A stretch of 42,339 nucleotides of DNA from Erythrobacter sp. (lineage in GTDB: Bacteria; Pseudomonadota; Alphaproteobacteria; Sphingomonadales; Sphingomonadaceae), in the NCBI GenBank assembly GCA_029937545.1, contig JAPYPR010000017.1, positions 1 through 42,339 on the forward strand, in the 5' to 3' direction. Below, piece after piece: positions 25,780 to 35,020 of this stretch. Each line of letters opens with the position of its first letter. The first letter of the stretch is position 1. Position numbers and translations under genes: made by a program. Under the pieces are notes generated by a model. That model had not been told where the DNA came from. It saw only the letters and a program-made list of their open reading frames with translations, and ran no database searches.

Positions 25780-28700
25780 ATGGCCCTGAAAGATCCAGCC
25801 CCCAAGCCTATTTCCCGCTACGACGTGCGCGTCGCCTATCGCACCGAAGAGAACGCCTGCGTCGCGCAGCGTCTCGCCGAAGCTTCGCGGGCATCGAAAC
25901 TGCATGACGAGGCTGCGGATATTGCGATCCGGCTGATCGAGGACGCGCGCAAGCGCAAGGCCTCGGGCATCGATGCTTTCCTCCACCAGTATGGCCTCGC
26001 GACCGAAGAAGGCGTGGCGCTGATGTGCCTTGCCGAAGCGCTGCTGCGCGTGCCCGATGCGACCACCGCCGACGCGCTGATCCGCGACAAGATCGGCGAT
26101 ATCGACTGGGCGGAGCATATGGGCGAAAGCTCCTCCACCTTCGTCAACGCCGCCACCTTCTCGCTGATGCTGACGGGCGAAGTGCTGGAGCGGCCGGAAG
26201 AAGCGCAGAAGGGTATGCGCCGCACGCTCAAGGGTGCGGTCAACCGCCTGGGCGAGCCTGTCATCCGCAAGGCGACCTTGCAGGCCATGCGCATCCTTGG
26301 CGGCCAGTTCGTCTATGGCCGGACGATCCAGGAATCGCTGAAGCGCGCTGCGCCGGAACGGGCGCGCGGACTGACGCACAGCTTCGACATGCTGGGCGAA
26401 GCGGCAATGACCTATGCGGATGCGGAACGCTACCGGGTCAACTACCAAAAGGCGATCGAGCGGCTGGCGCACGAGTCCACCGGCAATCTCGCGACGTCGC
26501 CCGGCATCTCGGTCAAGCTGTCGGCGCTGCACCCGAAATACACGTTCATGCATGCCGACCTCGCCATCGCCGACCTCCTGCCGATCGTGCGCGACCTGGC
26601 GGAAATGGCCCGCGATGCGAATATCCATTTCACCATCGATGCCGAGGAGGCCGACCGACTCGAGATGTCGATGGACATCATCGAAGCGCTGGCACGCGAC
26701 GACAGCCTGTTCACCCGCGCCGACGGCACGCGCTGGGAAGGCTTCGGCATGGCCATCCAGGCCTATCAGAAGCGCGGCGTGCCGCTGTGCGAATGGGTCG
26801 CCCGGCTGGCCCGCAAGCACGATCGCAAGTTCTTCGTCCGCCTCGTCAAAGGCGCCTATTGGGACACGGAAATCAAGCTCGCCCACGTCGGCGGGCTGAG
26901 CGATTTCCCGGTGTTCACGCGCAAGATCGCGACCGACGTCAGCTTCCTGGCCTGTGCGGACAAATTGCTCGCGGCCAACGATGCGATCTATCCCGCCTTC
27001 GCTACGCATAATGCGTACACCATCGGCTCGATCAAGGCGATGGCGGCCAAGGCCTCAAGTAGCGAAGCGGTAGGCCACCAAAGCCACAAGACCTTCGAAT
27101 TCCAGCGGCTGCACGGCATGGGCGAGGACGTCTATGGCGCTCTCGCGCAGATGGAGGGCAACCGGCGCACCAATGTGCGCATCTATGCGCCAACCGGCAC
27201 GCATAAGGACCTGCTCGCATATCTTGTACGCCGCCTGCTTGAGAACGGGGCGAACAGCAGCTTCGTCAACCGCATGGCGGATGCCGACGTTCCGGCAGCA
27301 GACCTGGCTACCGATCCGGTTGCCGAGCTGGCGGCGCTCGATCCTTATCGCAACCCGACGATCCCGCTGCCTGAAGACATCTTCCCGGACCGGAAGAATT
27401 CGGCCGGGGTGGACCTGTCGGACCCACTGGTGCTGGAACCGCTGCTGAGTCGCCTGGCCGAGCTCGACCGCAAGCATTGGGTCGCCGAGCCGACCTTCCG
27501 CTCGAGCGCCGAGGGCGAAGTCGCTCCGATCAACAAACCGCACGATTTGTCCGCCGAAGTCGGCACGCGCCGCGATGCGCTGGACTTCGAGGTCGAGGAA
27601 GCGATCACGCGCGCCGAGGATATCCAGCCGGGCTGGAACGCGCTCGGCGGCGAAAAGCGCGCGCTACTGCTGGAAGCCGCAGCCGACCTCTTCGAGGAGC
27701 ATACCGACGAGTTCCTCTCGCTCTGCCAGCGCGAGGCGGGCAAGACCTTGCTCGATGCGGTGCTGGAGCTGCGCGAAGCCGTGGACTTCCTGCGCTTCTA
27801 CGCGAATGAGGCGCGCCGCCAGTTCAGCGGACCGATGCTGCTGCCCGGCCCGACGGGTGAGGAAAACCGCCTGACCCTGAACGGGCGCGGCGTCTTCGCC
27901 TGCATCAGCCCGTGGAACTTCCCGCTGGCGATCTTCATCGGCACGCCCGCCGCCGCATTGGCCGCGGGCAACACGGTGGTCGCCAAGCCTGCCGAACAGA
28001 CTCCGCTGATCGCAGCGCTCGCAGTGCGCCTGTGTCACGAAGCCGGCATTCCCGAGGAAGCCTTCCAGCTGCTTCCAGGCGCAGGCGAGGTCGGAGAGCT
28101 TATCACGTCGGACCCGCGCATTGCGGGCGTTGCCTTCACCGGCTCGACCCAGACCGCACAAGCGATCAATCGCAGCCTCGCCGCGCGCGACGGACCGATC
28201 GCCACGCTGATCGCCGAGACCGGCGGGCAGAACGCAATGATCGTCGATTCCACCGCGCTGCCCGAGCAGGTGACGCGCGATGTCGTCGCCAGCGCGTTCC
28301 AGAGCGCAGGTCAGCGCTGCTCGGCCCTGCGCGTCCTCCATATCCAGGAGGACGTCTACGACGAGATGCTGACCATGATACGCGGCGCGTTCGAAGCGCT
28401 GCATATCGGCAATCCCGAACACCTCGCCACCGACATCGGCCCGGTCATCGATCCCGACGCGAAGAGCTCGCTCGAACGCCATGTCGCGCGCCGCAAGAAG
28501 GGTAGCAGCAATGTCTGGCGCCGCCGCCTCCCTCGCGGAGCGGCTGCGGGTTGCTTCGTCGCGCCGACGATCATCGAACTCGATTCGATACTCGACCTGA
28601 AGCGCGAGAACTTCGGCCCGATCCTGCATGTCGTGCGCTACAAGGCGAGCGATCTCGGCCGCGTGGTGGAGGACATCAATGCCACCGGATATGGCCTGAC

Positions 28701-28950
28701 GCTCGGCCTCCACAGCCGCAACGACGACACGCGCGCCTTCGTCGAGAGCCGCGCGAAGGTCGGCAATTTCTACGTCAATCGCAACCAGATCGGCGCGGTG
28801 GTCGAAAGCCAACCCTTCGGCGGCGAAGGCCTCTCCGGCACCGGACCCAAGGCCGGCGGACCGCATTATGTCGCCCGCTTCGCGACCGAGCGTGTCGTCT
28901 GCATCGACACGACGGCGGCGGGCGGCAACGCGACGCTGCTGGCGAGCTAG
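25780..28950 (+). CDS. putA: Bifunctional proline dehydrogenase / L-glutamate gamma-semialdehyde dehydrogenase
   Basis: The 1056-residue protein oxidises proline to glutamate in two steps with substrate channelling. The PRODH barrel (about 100-480) shows [19 protein letters not shown], a [13 protein letters not shown] strand, GMGEDVYG and the terminal helix [18 protein letters not shown]. The aldehyde dehydrogenase part (about 570-1040) has [29 protein letters not shown], general base Glu813 in AETGGQNAM and nucleophile Cys847 in GQRCSALRV. The N-terminal ribbon-helix-helix of enterobacterial PutA is absent, so it is not an autorepressor. The C-terminal extra domain of long PutAs is also absent. 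Regulation would need a separate factor such as PutR, not seen in the window. It starts 55 bases after glpD. Confidence 0.96.
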   Translation: MALKDPAPKPISRYDVRVAYRTEENACVAQRLAEASRASKLHDEAADIAIRLIEDARKRKASGIDAFLHQYGLATEEGVALMCLAEALLRVPDATTADALIRDKIGDIDWAEHMGESSSTFVNAATFSLMLTGEVLERPEEAQKGMRRTLKGAVNRLGEPVIRKATLQAMRILGGQFVYGRTIQESLKRAAPERARGLTHSFDMLGEAAMTYADAERYRVNYQKAIERLAHESTGNLATSPGISVKLSALHPKYTFMHADLAIADLLPIVRDLAEMARDANIHFTIDAEEADRLEMSMDIIEALARDDSLFTRADGTRWEGFGMAIQAYQKRGVPLCEWVARLARKHDRKFFVRLVKGAYWDTEIKLAHVGGLSDFPVFTRKIATDVSFLACADKLLAANDAIYPAFATHNAYTIGSIKAMAAKASSSEAVGHQSHKTFEFQRLHGMGEDVYGALAQMEGNRRTNVRIYAPTGTHKDLLAYLVRRLLENGANSSFVNRMADADVPAADLATDPVAELAALDPYRNPTIPLPEDIFPDRKNSAGVDLSDPLVLEPLLSRLAELDRKHWVAEPTFRSSAEGEVAPINKPHDLSAEVGTRRDALDFEVEEAITRAEDIQPGWNALGGEKRALLLEAAADLFEEHTDEFLSLCQREAGKTLLDAVLELREAVDFLRFYANEARRQFSGPMLLPGPTGEENRLTLNGRGVFACISPWNFPLAIFIGTPAAALAAGNTVVAKPAEQTPLIAALAVRLCHEAGIPEEAFQLLPGAGEVGELITSDPRIAGVAFTGSTQTAQAINRSLAARDGPIATLIAETGGQNAMIVDSTALPEQVTRDVVASAFQSAGQRCSALRVLHIQEDVYDEMLTMIRGAFEALHIGNPEHLATDIGPVIDPDAKSSLERHVARRKKGSSNVWRRRLPRGAAAGCFVAPTIIELDSILDLKRENFGPILHVVRYKASDLGRVVEDINATGYGLTLGLHSRNDDTRAFVESRAKVGNFYVNRNQIGAVVESQPFGGEGLSGTGPKAGGPHYVARFATERVVCIDTTAAGGNATLLAS

Positions 28951-28953
28951 ACG

Positions 28954-28968
28954 CGGATAAAATATCCG
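28954..28968. promoter_or_regulatory. 15-base perfect palindrome upstream of dcd
   Basis: CGGATA-AAA-TATCCG lies three bases after the putA stop and about 40 bases before the dcd start. It is AT-rich in a GC-rich setting. It could be an operator or a short hairpin at the end of the putA message; there is no T-tract. Confidence 0.3.
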
Positions 28969-29009
28969 GGCCGCTTGCCGTAAGGGCGCGGCTCGGGAAT
29001 CGTCGCGCC

Positions 29010-29564
29010 ATGGCGATTCTTTCCGATAAGTGGATCCGCGACAAGGCGACGAGCGCGGGCATGATCGAGCCCTTCGTGGAGGCGCAGCGGCGTGAGGGGT
29101 GCATTTCCTACGGGTTGTCGAGCTTCGGCTACGATGCGCGGGTCGCGCCCGAGTTCAAGATCTTCACCAATGTCGACAGCGCGGTGGTCGATCCCAAGGA
29201 TTTCGCCAGCAACAGCTTCGTCGATCGCGACACCGACGTGTGCGTGATCCCGCCCAACAGCTTTGCCCTTGCCCGTACGGTCGAATATTTCCGTATCCCG
29301 GAAGACGTGCTGGTCATCTGCCTCGGCAAGAGCACCTATGCGCGCTGCGGCATCATCGTGAACGTCACCCCGCTCGAACCGGGCTGGGAAGGCCATGTGA
29401 CGCTGGAATTTTCCAACACCACGCCGCTGCCCGCAAAGATCTACGCCAACGAGGGCGCGTGCCAGTTCCTGTTCCTGCAGGGCAATGAGCGACCCGAAGT
29501 CACCTATTCGGACCGGGCCGGCAAATATATGGGCCAGCGCGGGGTGACGTTACCGCGGCTTTGA
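29010..29564 (+). CDS. dcd: dCTP deaminase
   Basis: The 184-residue homotrimeric enzyme converts dCTP to dUTP, feeding dTTP synthesis. Family motifs: [13 protein letters not shown] at the start, [60 protein letters not shown] and [20 protein letters not shown], the latter with the catalytic Glu of TLE. The length matches E. coli Dcd. No strong Shine-Dalgarno is visible before the ATG at 29010 (only CGGGAA about 14 bases away), but the family start is clear. It lies 59 bases after putA; the two are functionally unrelated. Confidence 0.95.
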   Translation: MAILSDKWIRDKATSAGMIEPFVEAQRREGCISYGLSSFGYDARVAPEFKIFTNVDSAVVDPKDFASNSFVDRDTDVCVIPPNSFALARTVEYFRIPEDVLVICLGKSTYARCGIIVNVTPLEPGWEGHVTLEFSNTTPLPAKIYANEGACQFLFLQGNERPEVTYSDRAGKYMGQRGVTLPRL

Positions 29565-29608
29565 CTCTCCCGTGCGCCAAGCGCATGCAGCGCGCAAAGG
29601 AGAGAAAC

Positions 29609-30784
29609 ATGGCCGACAGGGAATTCGACATCGTCATCTATGGCGCGACCGGTTACACCGGCCGCCTCGTCGCCGAGCATTTCGTCCGCGAATACGGCAG
29701 CCGCGACGATGGCCCGAAATGGGCGATGGCGGGCCGTAGTGAAGACAAGCTGACAGCGGTACGCGACGAAATCGGCGCACCTTCGACCACGCCGATGATC
29801 GTTGCCGACGCGTCCGACCCGGCCAGCCTCGAGGCGCTGTGCAACCGCACCAAGGTCGTGCTGACGACCGTCGGCCCCTACCAGCTCTATGGCGACGAGC
29901 TCGTCGCGGCCTGCGTCAAGACCGGGACCGACTATGCCGACCTGTGCGGCGAGCCGGTGTGGATGCGCCAGAAAATTGACGAGCACATGGACGCCGCCAA
30001 GGCCAGCGGCGCGCGTATCTGTTTCTCGTCCGGGTTCGACTCCATCCCCTTCGATCTCGGCGTGCTGATGGCGCAGAAGGAGGCCGAGAAGCGCTTCGTT
30101 TCCGCCGCACCGCGCGTGAAAGGACGCGTGCGCGGAATGGCAGGCAGCGCATCGGGCGGGACCGTCGCCAGCCTGACCGAAACGATGAAAGCGGTGGCGA
30201 AGAACCCCAAGCTCGTCCCAATCCTCACCAGCAGCTTCGGGCTGACGCCCGGTTTCGAGGGTCCCGATCAGCCCAATGGCATGATCCCGCGCTACGAGCA
30301 GAGCCTCGGCAAATGGGCTGCGCCCTTCGTGATGGCACCGATCAACACCAAGAACGTCCACCGCACCAACTTCCTGCTCGACCATCCATGGGGCACCGAT
30401 TTCCGGTATGACGAGATGGTGCTGACCAGCCCCGGCGACGCGGGCAAGGCGGCTGCCAAGGCGGCGGCCGACATGATGAAAAACCCCTTCGGCGCAAAAC
30501 CGCCCAAGCCCGGCGAGGGTCCGACGCCCGAAGAGCGCGAGAACGGCTTCTACGACGTACTGTTCGTGGCCGAGATGCCGGACGGCCAGACGCTGCACTA
30601 CGGCGTGAAGGGCAAGTACGATCCCGGCTACGGCTCGACCAGCCGCATGCTGGCCGAAACCGGCATGGCGCTGCTCGAAACCGATGGCGACGGCAGCGTC
30701 GGCACGCCTGGCTATTTCCTCGGCGAGAAACTGGTCGAGCGGCTGCGCGACCATGCCGAACTCACCTTCGCCGTCGAGGAGTGA
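29609..30784 (+). CDS. Saccharopine dehydrogenase-like trans-acting enoyl reductase family protein
   Basis: The 391-residue protein has an N-terminal NAD(P)-binding fold IVIYGATGYTGRLVAEHF (9-26), then MAGRSEDKL, VLTTVGPYQLYGDELVAAC, GTDYADLCGEPVWM and SSGFDSIPFDLGVL. These match the saccharopine dehydrogenase-like oxidoreductase group that includes mycobacterial trans-acting enoyl reductase and human SCCPDH, not lysine-pathway saccharopine dehydrogenase. It likely reduces a lipid-type substrate, but no substrate is known. AAAGGAGAG just before the ATG at 29609 fixes the start. It ends near a long hairpin that separates it from the convergent receptor gene. Confidence 0.88.
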   Translation: MADREFDIVIYGATGYTGRLVAEHFVREYGSRDDGPKWAMAGRSEDKLTAVRDEIGAPSTTPMIVADASDPASLEALCNRTKVVLTTVGPYQLYGDELVAACVKTGTDYADLCGEPVWMRQKIDEHMDAAKASGARICFSSGFDSIPFDLGVLMAQKEAEKRFVSAAPRVKGRVRGMAGSASGGTVASLTETMKAVAKNPKLVPILTSSFGLTPGFEGPDQPNGMIPRYEQSLGKWAAPFVMAPINTKNVHRTNFLLDHPWGTDFRYDEMVLTSPGDAGKAAAKAAADMMKNPFGAKPPKPGEGPTPEERENGFYDVLFVAEMPDGQTLHYGVKGKYDPGYGSTSRMLAETGMALLETDGDGSVGTPGYFLGEKLVERLRDHAELTFAVEE

Positions 30785-30788
30785 GAGC

Positions 30789-30813
30789 GTGGGAGCGGGA
30801 CGCCCGCTCCCAC
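30789..30813. terminator. Terminator-like hairpin between convergent genes
   Basis: GTGGGAGCGGG-ACG-CCCGCTCCCAC is a perfect 11-base inverted repeat, placed four bases after the stop of the saccharopine dehydrogenase-like gene and 15 bases from the end of the TonB receptor gene. A T-tract is missing, so it may act as a bidirectional barrier or mRNA-end stabiliser rather than a classical intrinsic terminator. Confidence 0.6.
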
Positions 30814-30828
30814 AAAGGGTTCCCCGCC

Positions 30829-33009
30829 CTAGAAGCTCATCCGCACGCTGGCCATGAAGTTCCTGCCAGCCAGCGACACGAAATCCTTCGTGAAGCTGGT
30901 GTGGCGCCGTCCGGTCACGTCGAAAATGTTGTCTGCCTGCAGCAGCAGCGACAGCGCCGGGTTCGCCCGCAGCGGACGCCAAGCTACCGATGCATTGACG
31001 AAGGTGTAGCCGTCGGTCGGGGTCTCGAAGGCCGCGACATCGTCCTGCCCGTCGTACCATTCGACTTCGGCACGCACGTCGATGGCCTCGCTCGACGCTT
31101 CCAGCGCGCCCGACAGGCCGAGCGGCGGGATGCGCGGCACGTTGCTGCCATCGTCCAGCTTGGCGCGGACATACTCTGCGGTCAGCTCGGTGCCGAAGCT
31201 CCAGTTGCCATTGTCGAAGAAGGTGTAGGCCAGTTCGGCTTCGATGCCGGTGTAGGTCGCATCCTGCTGGAGATATTCGAACACCGGCAGATCGTCATCC
31301 TCGAAGCCGGTTTCCGACAGGTAGATATAGTTGTCGAACCAGCTCCGATACGCCGCAACGCTGAATTGGACCCTGCCCAGCCGACCACGCGCATAAATTT
31401 CGCCGCCCCACGCCCGCTCGGTGACCAGGTTGGGATCGCCGATTTCAAAGGCCTGCGTCGCAATATGCGGACCGTTGGAGAATAGCTCCTCAGCACTCGG
31501 GGCGCGGGCCACCCGCGAGACGTTGACGCCCGCTCGAAAGGCCTCGGGGCCGTCGTAGGCCAGACCGAGCGCACCAGACAGCGTATCGAAATTGCGTTCG
31601 ATACCCAGCGGGACCGAATCTACCGATGTCGTCTCGAACCGCGCCGAGCCTTCCAGCTGCAGCGGACCATTCCCGTATTCCTGCAGCGCGAACAGCGCAT
31701 ATTGCTCGGTCCGGTTGGGCGCGACATAGGCCTCCGCCCCTTCGGCATCGAAATCGCGGGCGTAATATTGCGCGCCCATCGATCCGCGCCAGCGGCCTTG
31801 CGTACTCTGGACTATTTCCAGGCGCGCTTCGACACCGCCGACATCGAATACGGTGCCGACCGCGTCGCCTTCGAATTCGGTATGGGTGTAATCGGAATAG
31901 CCGACGCGCAATTTCATGCGCTCGAAGAAACCGTCTCCCAGGGCGAGATCGGCCAGCAAATCGGCGCGGTACTGGCGCAGGCCGATGCTGACGCGTTCTT
32001 CGCCCTCTTCCTCGCCTTCCTCTTCTTCGTCACCCTCTTCCTGGCCATGATGATGACCGGCGCCGGGGCGGCCGGGAATGCCATAGGCCGTGTCGTAAAC
32101 GCCGAAGGATGCACCCAGCTTGGTGTCGCCGTCGATGAAAGCGAGGCCGACGTTCGCCGACCAGGTTTCGCTCGAGGTGTTGGGCACGAAACCGCGCTGT
32201 TCGGCGGCTTCACGCAGCTCGTCCGCCTCCCCGAATTCGCCTTCAGCTTCTTCCTCGGCTGCTTCCTCGAGCAATTCCGCGCGCAGGGCCGGTGCGACCG
32301 AGAAGCCGGGGATTTCCAGATCGCCGGTCTCGCGCCAGCTGCCGCCGAAATGTGCGACCAGTCCGGTCTGGCCGAAGGGCACGTCGACGGACGCGCCCGC
32401 TTCGCGCAGGTCGGTCGCCGTGTCCGCGCGGACGAGCGCGTCGACATGGACCGGCTCGTCCGGAATGCGGCGTGGGATGCGCTTGTCGATCACGTTGACC
32501 GCGCCGCCGATCGCCTGGCTACCGAACAGCAGCACGGCCGGGCCGCGCAACACTTCGATGCTCTCCGCGTTCAGTGGGTCGATCGAAACCGCGTGGTCGT
32601 CGGACGTATTGGACACGTCGATTGCGCCGACCCCGTCGACCAGCACCTTCACACGTTCGCCGGAGAACCCGCGCAGGACCGGGCGCGAGGCGCCGGGCGT
32701 GAAGCCGGTTGCGGAGACGCCGGGAAGATGGGCGAGAACTTCGCCCAGCTGGCCATCGAGGTTGCGCTGGAGTTCCACGTCCTCGACCACACTCGTCCCG
32801 GCGAGCAGGTCGAATTGCCGCAGCCCCTGCGCGCTGACGATGATGACGTTCTGCGGATCCCGGCGGCGGTCATGCACATCGTCCGTCCGGTTCGGATCGG
32901 CGGCTTCGGTCTCGGGAGACTGCTGCGTCGTCTGAGCGACAGCGGGTGTAGTCCCGACGAATGCAACGGACGACAGGAGAAGGGCCATGCGGTCATGATG
33001 ATACAACAT
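30829..33009 (-). CDS. TonB-dependent outer-membrane receptor, probably for zinc (ZnuD-like)
   Basis: The 726-residue protein has a signal peptide ending PAVAQ, a plug domain (VIIVSAQGLRQFD, then VEDVELQRNLDGQLGEVLAH, VLRGFSGERVKVLVDGVGAI, IEVLRGPAVLLFGSQAIGGA) and a beta-barrel ending in VRMSF with the terminal Phe of outer-membrane proteins. A surface loop contains His319-321 followed by about 17 mostly Glu/Asp residues, and another is Glu-rich near 230-260. Such His/acidic loops are typical of ZnuD-type zinc receptors. The start is uncertain: ATG 33009 keeps a positive n-region (MLYHHDR), while ATG 32988 would put a candidate Zur operator just upstream. Neither has a good Shine-Dalgarno. 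Confidence 0.85.
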   Translation of the reverse strand: MLYHHDRMALLLSSVAFVGTTPAVAQTTQQSPETEAADPNRTDDVHDRRRDPQNVIIVSAQGLRQFDLLAGTSVVEDVELQRNLDGQLGEVLAHLPGVSATGFTPGASRPVLRGFSGERVKVLVDGVGAIDVSNTSDDHAVSIDPLNAESIEVLRGPAVLLFGSQAIGGAVNVIDKRIPRRIPDEPVHVDALVRADTATDLREAGASVDVPFGQTGLVAHFGGSWRETGDLEIPGFSVAPALRAELLEEAAEEEAEGEFGEADELREAAEQRGFVPNTSSETWSANVGLAFIDGDTKLGASFGVYDTAYGIPGRPGAGHHHGQEEGDEEEEGEEEGEERVSIGLRQYRADLLADLALGDGFFERMKLRVGYSDYTHTEFEGDAVGTVFDVGGVEARLEIVQSTQGRWRGSMGAQYYARDFDAEGAEAYVAPNRTEQYALFALQEYGNGPLQLEGSARFETTSVDSVPLGIERNFDTLSGALGLAYDGPEAFRAGVNVSRVARAPSAEELFSNGPHIATQAFEIGDPNLVTERAWGGEIYARGRLGRVQFSVAAYRSWFDNYIYLSETGFEDDDLPVFEYLQQDATYTGIEAELAYTFFDNGNWSFGTELTAEYVRAKLDDGSNVPRIPPLGLSGALEASSEAIDVRAEVEWYDGQDDVAAFETPTDGYTFVNASVAWRPLRANPALSLLLQADNIFDVTGRRHTSFTKDFVSLAGRNFMASVRMSF

Positions 33010-33012
33010 AAC
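32998..33012 (-). promoter_or_regulatory. Candidate Zur operator at the TonB receptor start
   Basis: On the minus strand GTTATGTTGTATCAT contains ATGTTGTATCAT, ten of twelve bases like the alphaproteobacterial Zur core ATGTTATAACAT. It overlaps the first codons of the longer start (33009) and ends 10 bases before the shorter start (32988). The consensus is quoted from memory. The receptor's metal-binding loop is the reason to take the match seriously. Confidence 0.35.
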
Positions 33013-33131
33013 AAGCTCAATAGCGCCCGCATTTCACGTTGCAACCCAAAACCGGTAGGTTTGGACGAATGCACGGCAATGCACGACGAACCGCACAGAT
33101 CGCCGCGAAAATATCGGTCATCGGAGGAAAA

Positions 33132-33206
33132 TGGAGCGGGCGAGGCGATTCGAACGCCCGACCCCAACCTTGGCAAGGTTGTGCTCTACCCCTGAGCTAC
33201 GCCCGC
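33132..33206 (-). tRNA. tRNA-Gly (anticodon GCC)
   Basis: On the minus strand GCGGGCG...CGCCCGC form the acceptor stem, with T as discriminator and an encoded CCA (33134 down to 33132). The D arm is AGCTCAGGGGTAGAGCA, the anticodon arm CAACC-TTGCCAA-GGTTG has anticodon GCC, and the T arm is GGGCG-TTCGAAT-CGCCT. It reads GGC/GGU glycine codons. It stands alone. Confidence 0.97.
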
Positions 33207-33393
33207 TCACTGACGCTCGCCGAACCGTATGGCCCGGTGGGGAGGCGGCCAACTAGCAGCGGGTCATGAGTCCCGCAAGCCAAAAAAACCCAGAATTTGC
33301 GACAGGCTTGTCGCTTGGCCCCTGCTCCTTCACATTGCCGTGCGAATGCCCACATGGGGCGCACTCCAATTTACGCAAACAGGGTGGATTAAC

Positions 33394-34320
33394 GTGGCAA
33401 GCATGGGTCTGGGCATCGACGAACAGAAGGCGGTCGACCGTTTCAAGCAGGACATCGTCGAACCCTCGATGTCGAAGCTGATCATTCTCGATTTCTTCGC
33501 CGAATGGTGCGGCCCGTGCAAGGCGCTCGCCCCGCTGCTCGAGAAGGTGGCGGCGGAGTATGCCGACAAGGGGGTCGAACTGCGCAAGATCGATGTCGAC
33601 AAGGAACAGTTCATTGCCGCGCAGTTCCAGGTGCAGTCGATCCCGACCGTCTATGCGATGTTCCAGGGGCAGCCGGTCGCCGACCTGACCAATGCGCGCA
33701 CCGAATCGCAGCTGAAGCAGACGCTCGACCAAATTCTCGCGCAGATCCCCGTGCAGGGCGACGATGCCGATGGCGGCCAGCCGCCGCAGCAGCAGGATGT
33801 CACGCAATTCGTCGAAATGGCCGAGCAGGTGCTGGCAGAGGGCGATGCGGAGCGCGCGGCGGGTATCTTCGGGCAAGTCGTGCAGATGGCGCCGGACAAT
33901 GCGGCAGCGCATGCCGGGCTCGTGCGCGCACTCGTGCAGGCCGGACAGGTCGAAACCGCGCAGGCCGCGCTGCAGGCAGCCGAGACCAATCCGGCTGTCG
34001 CGTCGGACCCGCAGATCGAGCAGGCTAAAAGCGCGCTCGAGCTTGTCGGCAACAAGGTCGACGATGGTGAGGTCGCCGAACTGAAAGCCAAGGCCGAGGG
34101 CGGCGACATGCAGGCGCGCTACGACTATGCCGAGGCTGCCTTCGCCGCCGGTGATCGCGATGCGGCTGCCGATGAACTACTCGCCATGTTCGAAGCCGAT
34201 CGCGAATGGAACGAGGGCGCGGCGAAAGCCAAGCTTCTGCAGATTTTCGAAGCGGTCGGGCTGGAAGACCCGTGGGTCGTCGCCACGAGGCGGCGGCTGT
34301 CCAAGCTGCTGTTCGGATGA
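33394..34320 (+). CDS. CnoX/YbbN-like thioredoxin-TPR co-chaperone
   Basis: The 308-residue cytoplasmic protein joins a thioredoxin domain (about 8-115) with active site AEWCGPCKAL (Cys39, Cys42), IDVDKEQFIAAQFQVQSIPT and the cis-Pro, to a C-terminal helical TPR-like region (about 130-308) rich in Ala/Gln/Glu (VEMAEQVLAEGDAERAAGIF, NAAAHAGLVRALVQAGQVET). This is the CnoX/YbbN layout; CnoX protects GroEL clients from oxidation. Unlike the SxxC site of E. coli CnoX, a full CGPC is present, so redox activity is likely. The GTG start at 33394 has GGTGG six bases upstream; ATG 33403 is the alternative. The stop overlaps the LON-domain gene start (ATGA). Confidence 0.88.
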   Translation: MASMGLGIDEQKAVDRFKQDIVEPSMSKLIILDFFAEWCGPCKALAPLLEKVAAEYADKGVELRKIDVDKEQFIAAQFQVQSIPTVYAMFQGQPVADLTNARTESQLKQTLDQILAQIPVQGDDADGGQPPQQQDVTQFVEMAEQVLAEGDAERAAGIFGQVVQMAPDNAAAHAGLVRALVQAGQVETAQAALQAAETNPAVASDPQIEQAKSALELVGNKVDDGEVAELKAKAEGGDMQARYDYAEAAFAAGDRDAAADELLAMFEADREWNEGAAKAKLLQIFEAVGLEDPWVVATRRRLSKLLFG

Positions 34321-34934
34321 CGATGACGAAGCGGCTGTCCATCTTCCCCCTGCCCGGCGCGATCCTGTTTCCGGGCTTGCAGCTTCCCCTGCACATCTTC
34401 GAGCCGCGCTATCGCGATCTGGTCGGCAGCGCGCTCGCCAAGGACCGGCTGATCGGCATGATCCAGCCGCAACGCTCTGCCGATCGCGCACCGCTGTATG
34501 ACATCGGGTGTGTCGGCCGGATCGCCGACGTCGAGGCGCTGGAAGACGGGCGCTACAACATCGTGCTCGACGGCGAAGCGCGGTTCCGCGTGCTGAAGGA
34601 GCTCGATGTCACCACCTCCTTCCGCCAGGTCGAGGCGGAAATCCTCGACGATCCGGAGAACGAATTTCTCTCCAGCGTGGAGCGCGGCAACTTCGAGTTC
34701 GAGGCCCGCCGCTTCGCCGACCTGCAGGGCTATTCGGTCGATTGGGATTCGGTCCAGCGGCTCGACGACGAGACGCTGATCAATGGCGTCGCCCAGATCA
34801 TTCCCTTCGATGCGGCCAGCAAGCAGGCCCTGCTCGAAGCGCCGAACCTGTCGCAGCGCTGCGAGCTGATGATCCAGCTGATGCAGTTCTTCGCCCTGCG
34901 CGACGACGGCGACGAGATCGTCACGTTGCAATAA
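34317..34934 (+). CDS. LON peptidase substrate-binding domain protein
   Basis: The 205-residue protein is a stand-alone LON N-terminal domain: LSIFPLPGAILFPGLQLPLH at the start, IFEPRYRDLVGSAL, IGMIQPQ, IGCVGRIADVEALEDGRYNI and VLDGEARFRVLKEL, followed by a helical part. No ATPase or protease domain is attached. Such proteins may deliver or modulate substrates for proteolysis, but the function is unproven. Overlap with the thioredoxin-TPR gene by four bases indicates a two-gene operon linking protein quality control functions. Confidence 0.9.
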   Translation: MTMTKRLSIFPLPGAILFPGLQLPLHIFEPRYRDLVGSALAKDRLIGMIQPQRSADRAPLYDIGCVGRIADVEALEDGRYNIVLDGEARFRVLKELDVTTSFRQVEAEILDDPENEFLSSVERGNFEFEARRFADLQGYSVDWDSVQRLDDETLINGVAQIIPFDAASKQALLEAPNLSQRCELMIQLMQFFALRDDGDEIVTLQ

Positions 34935-35020
34935 TTGCCAAACGGCATCCGCCGATGGTCCTCGCTAGACGTGCAGCAAGCTGCAGCCGCTGCGGGCGCG
35001 CTTGCAGGCTTGAATTCTGT

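Noticed and set aside
25780..28950. Possible frameshift in putA around the Arg-rich segment near 28500-28550
   Set aside because: The frame continues without break into the conserved C-terminal motifs, and the Arg-rich turn is in a variable linker of the dehydrogenase.
33294..33320. GCGACA-GGCT-TGTCGC hairpin upstream of the thioredoxin-TPR gene as a regulatory element
   Set aside because: It is a six-pair stem about 80 bases before the start with no T-tract and no link to the ribosome-binding site; chance cannot be excluded.
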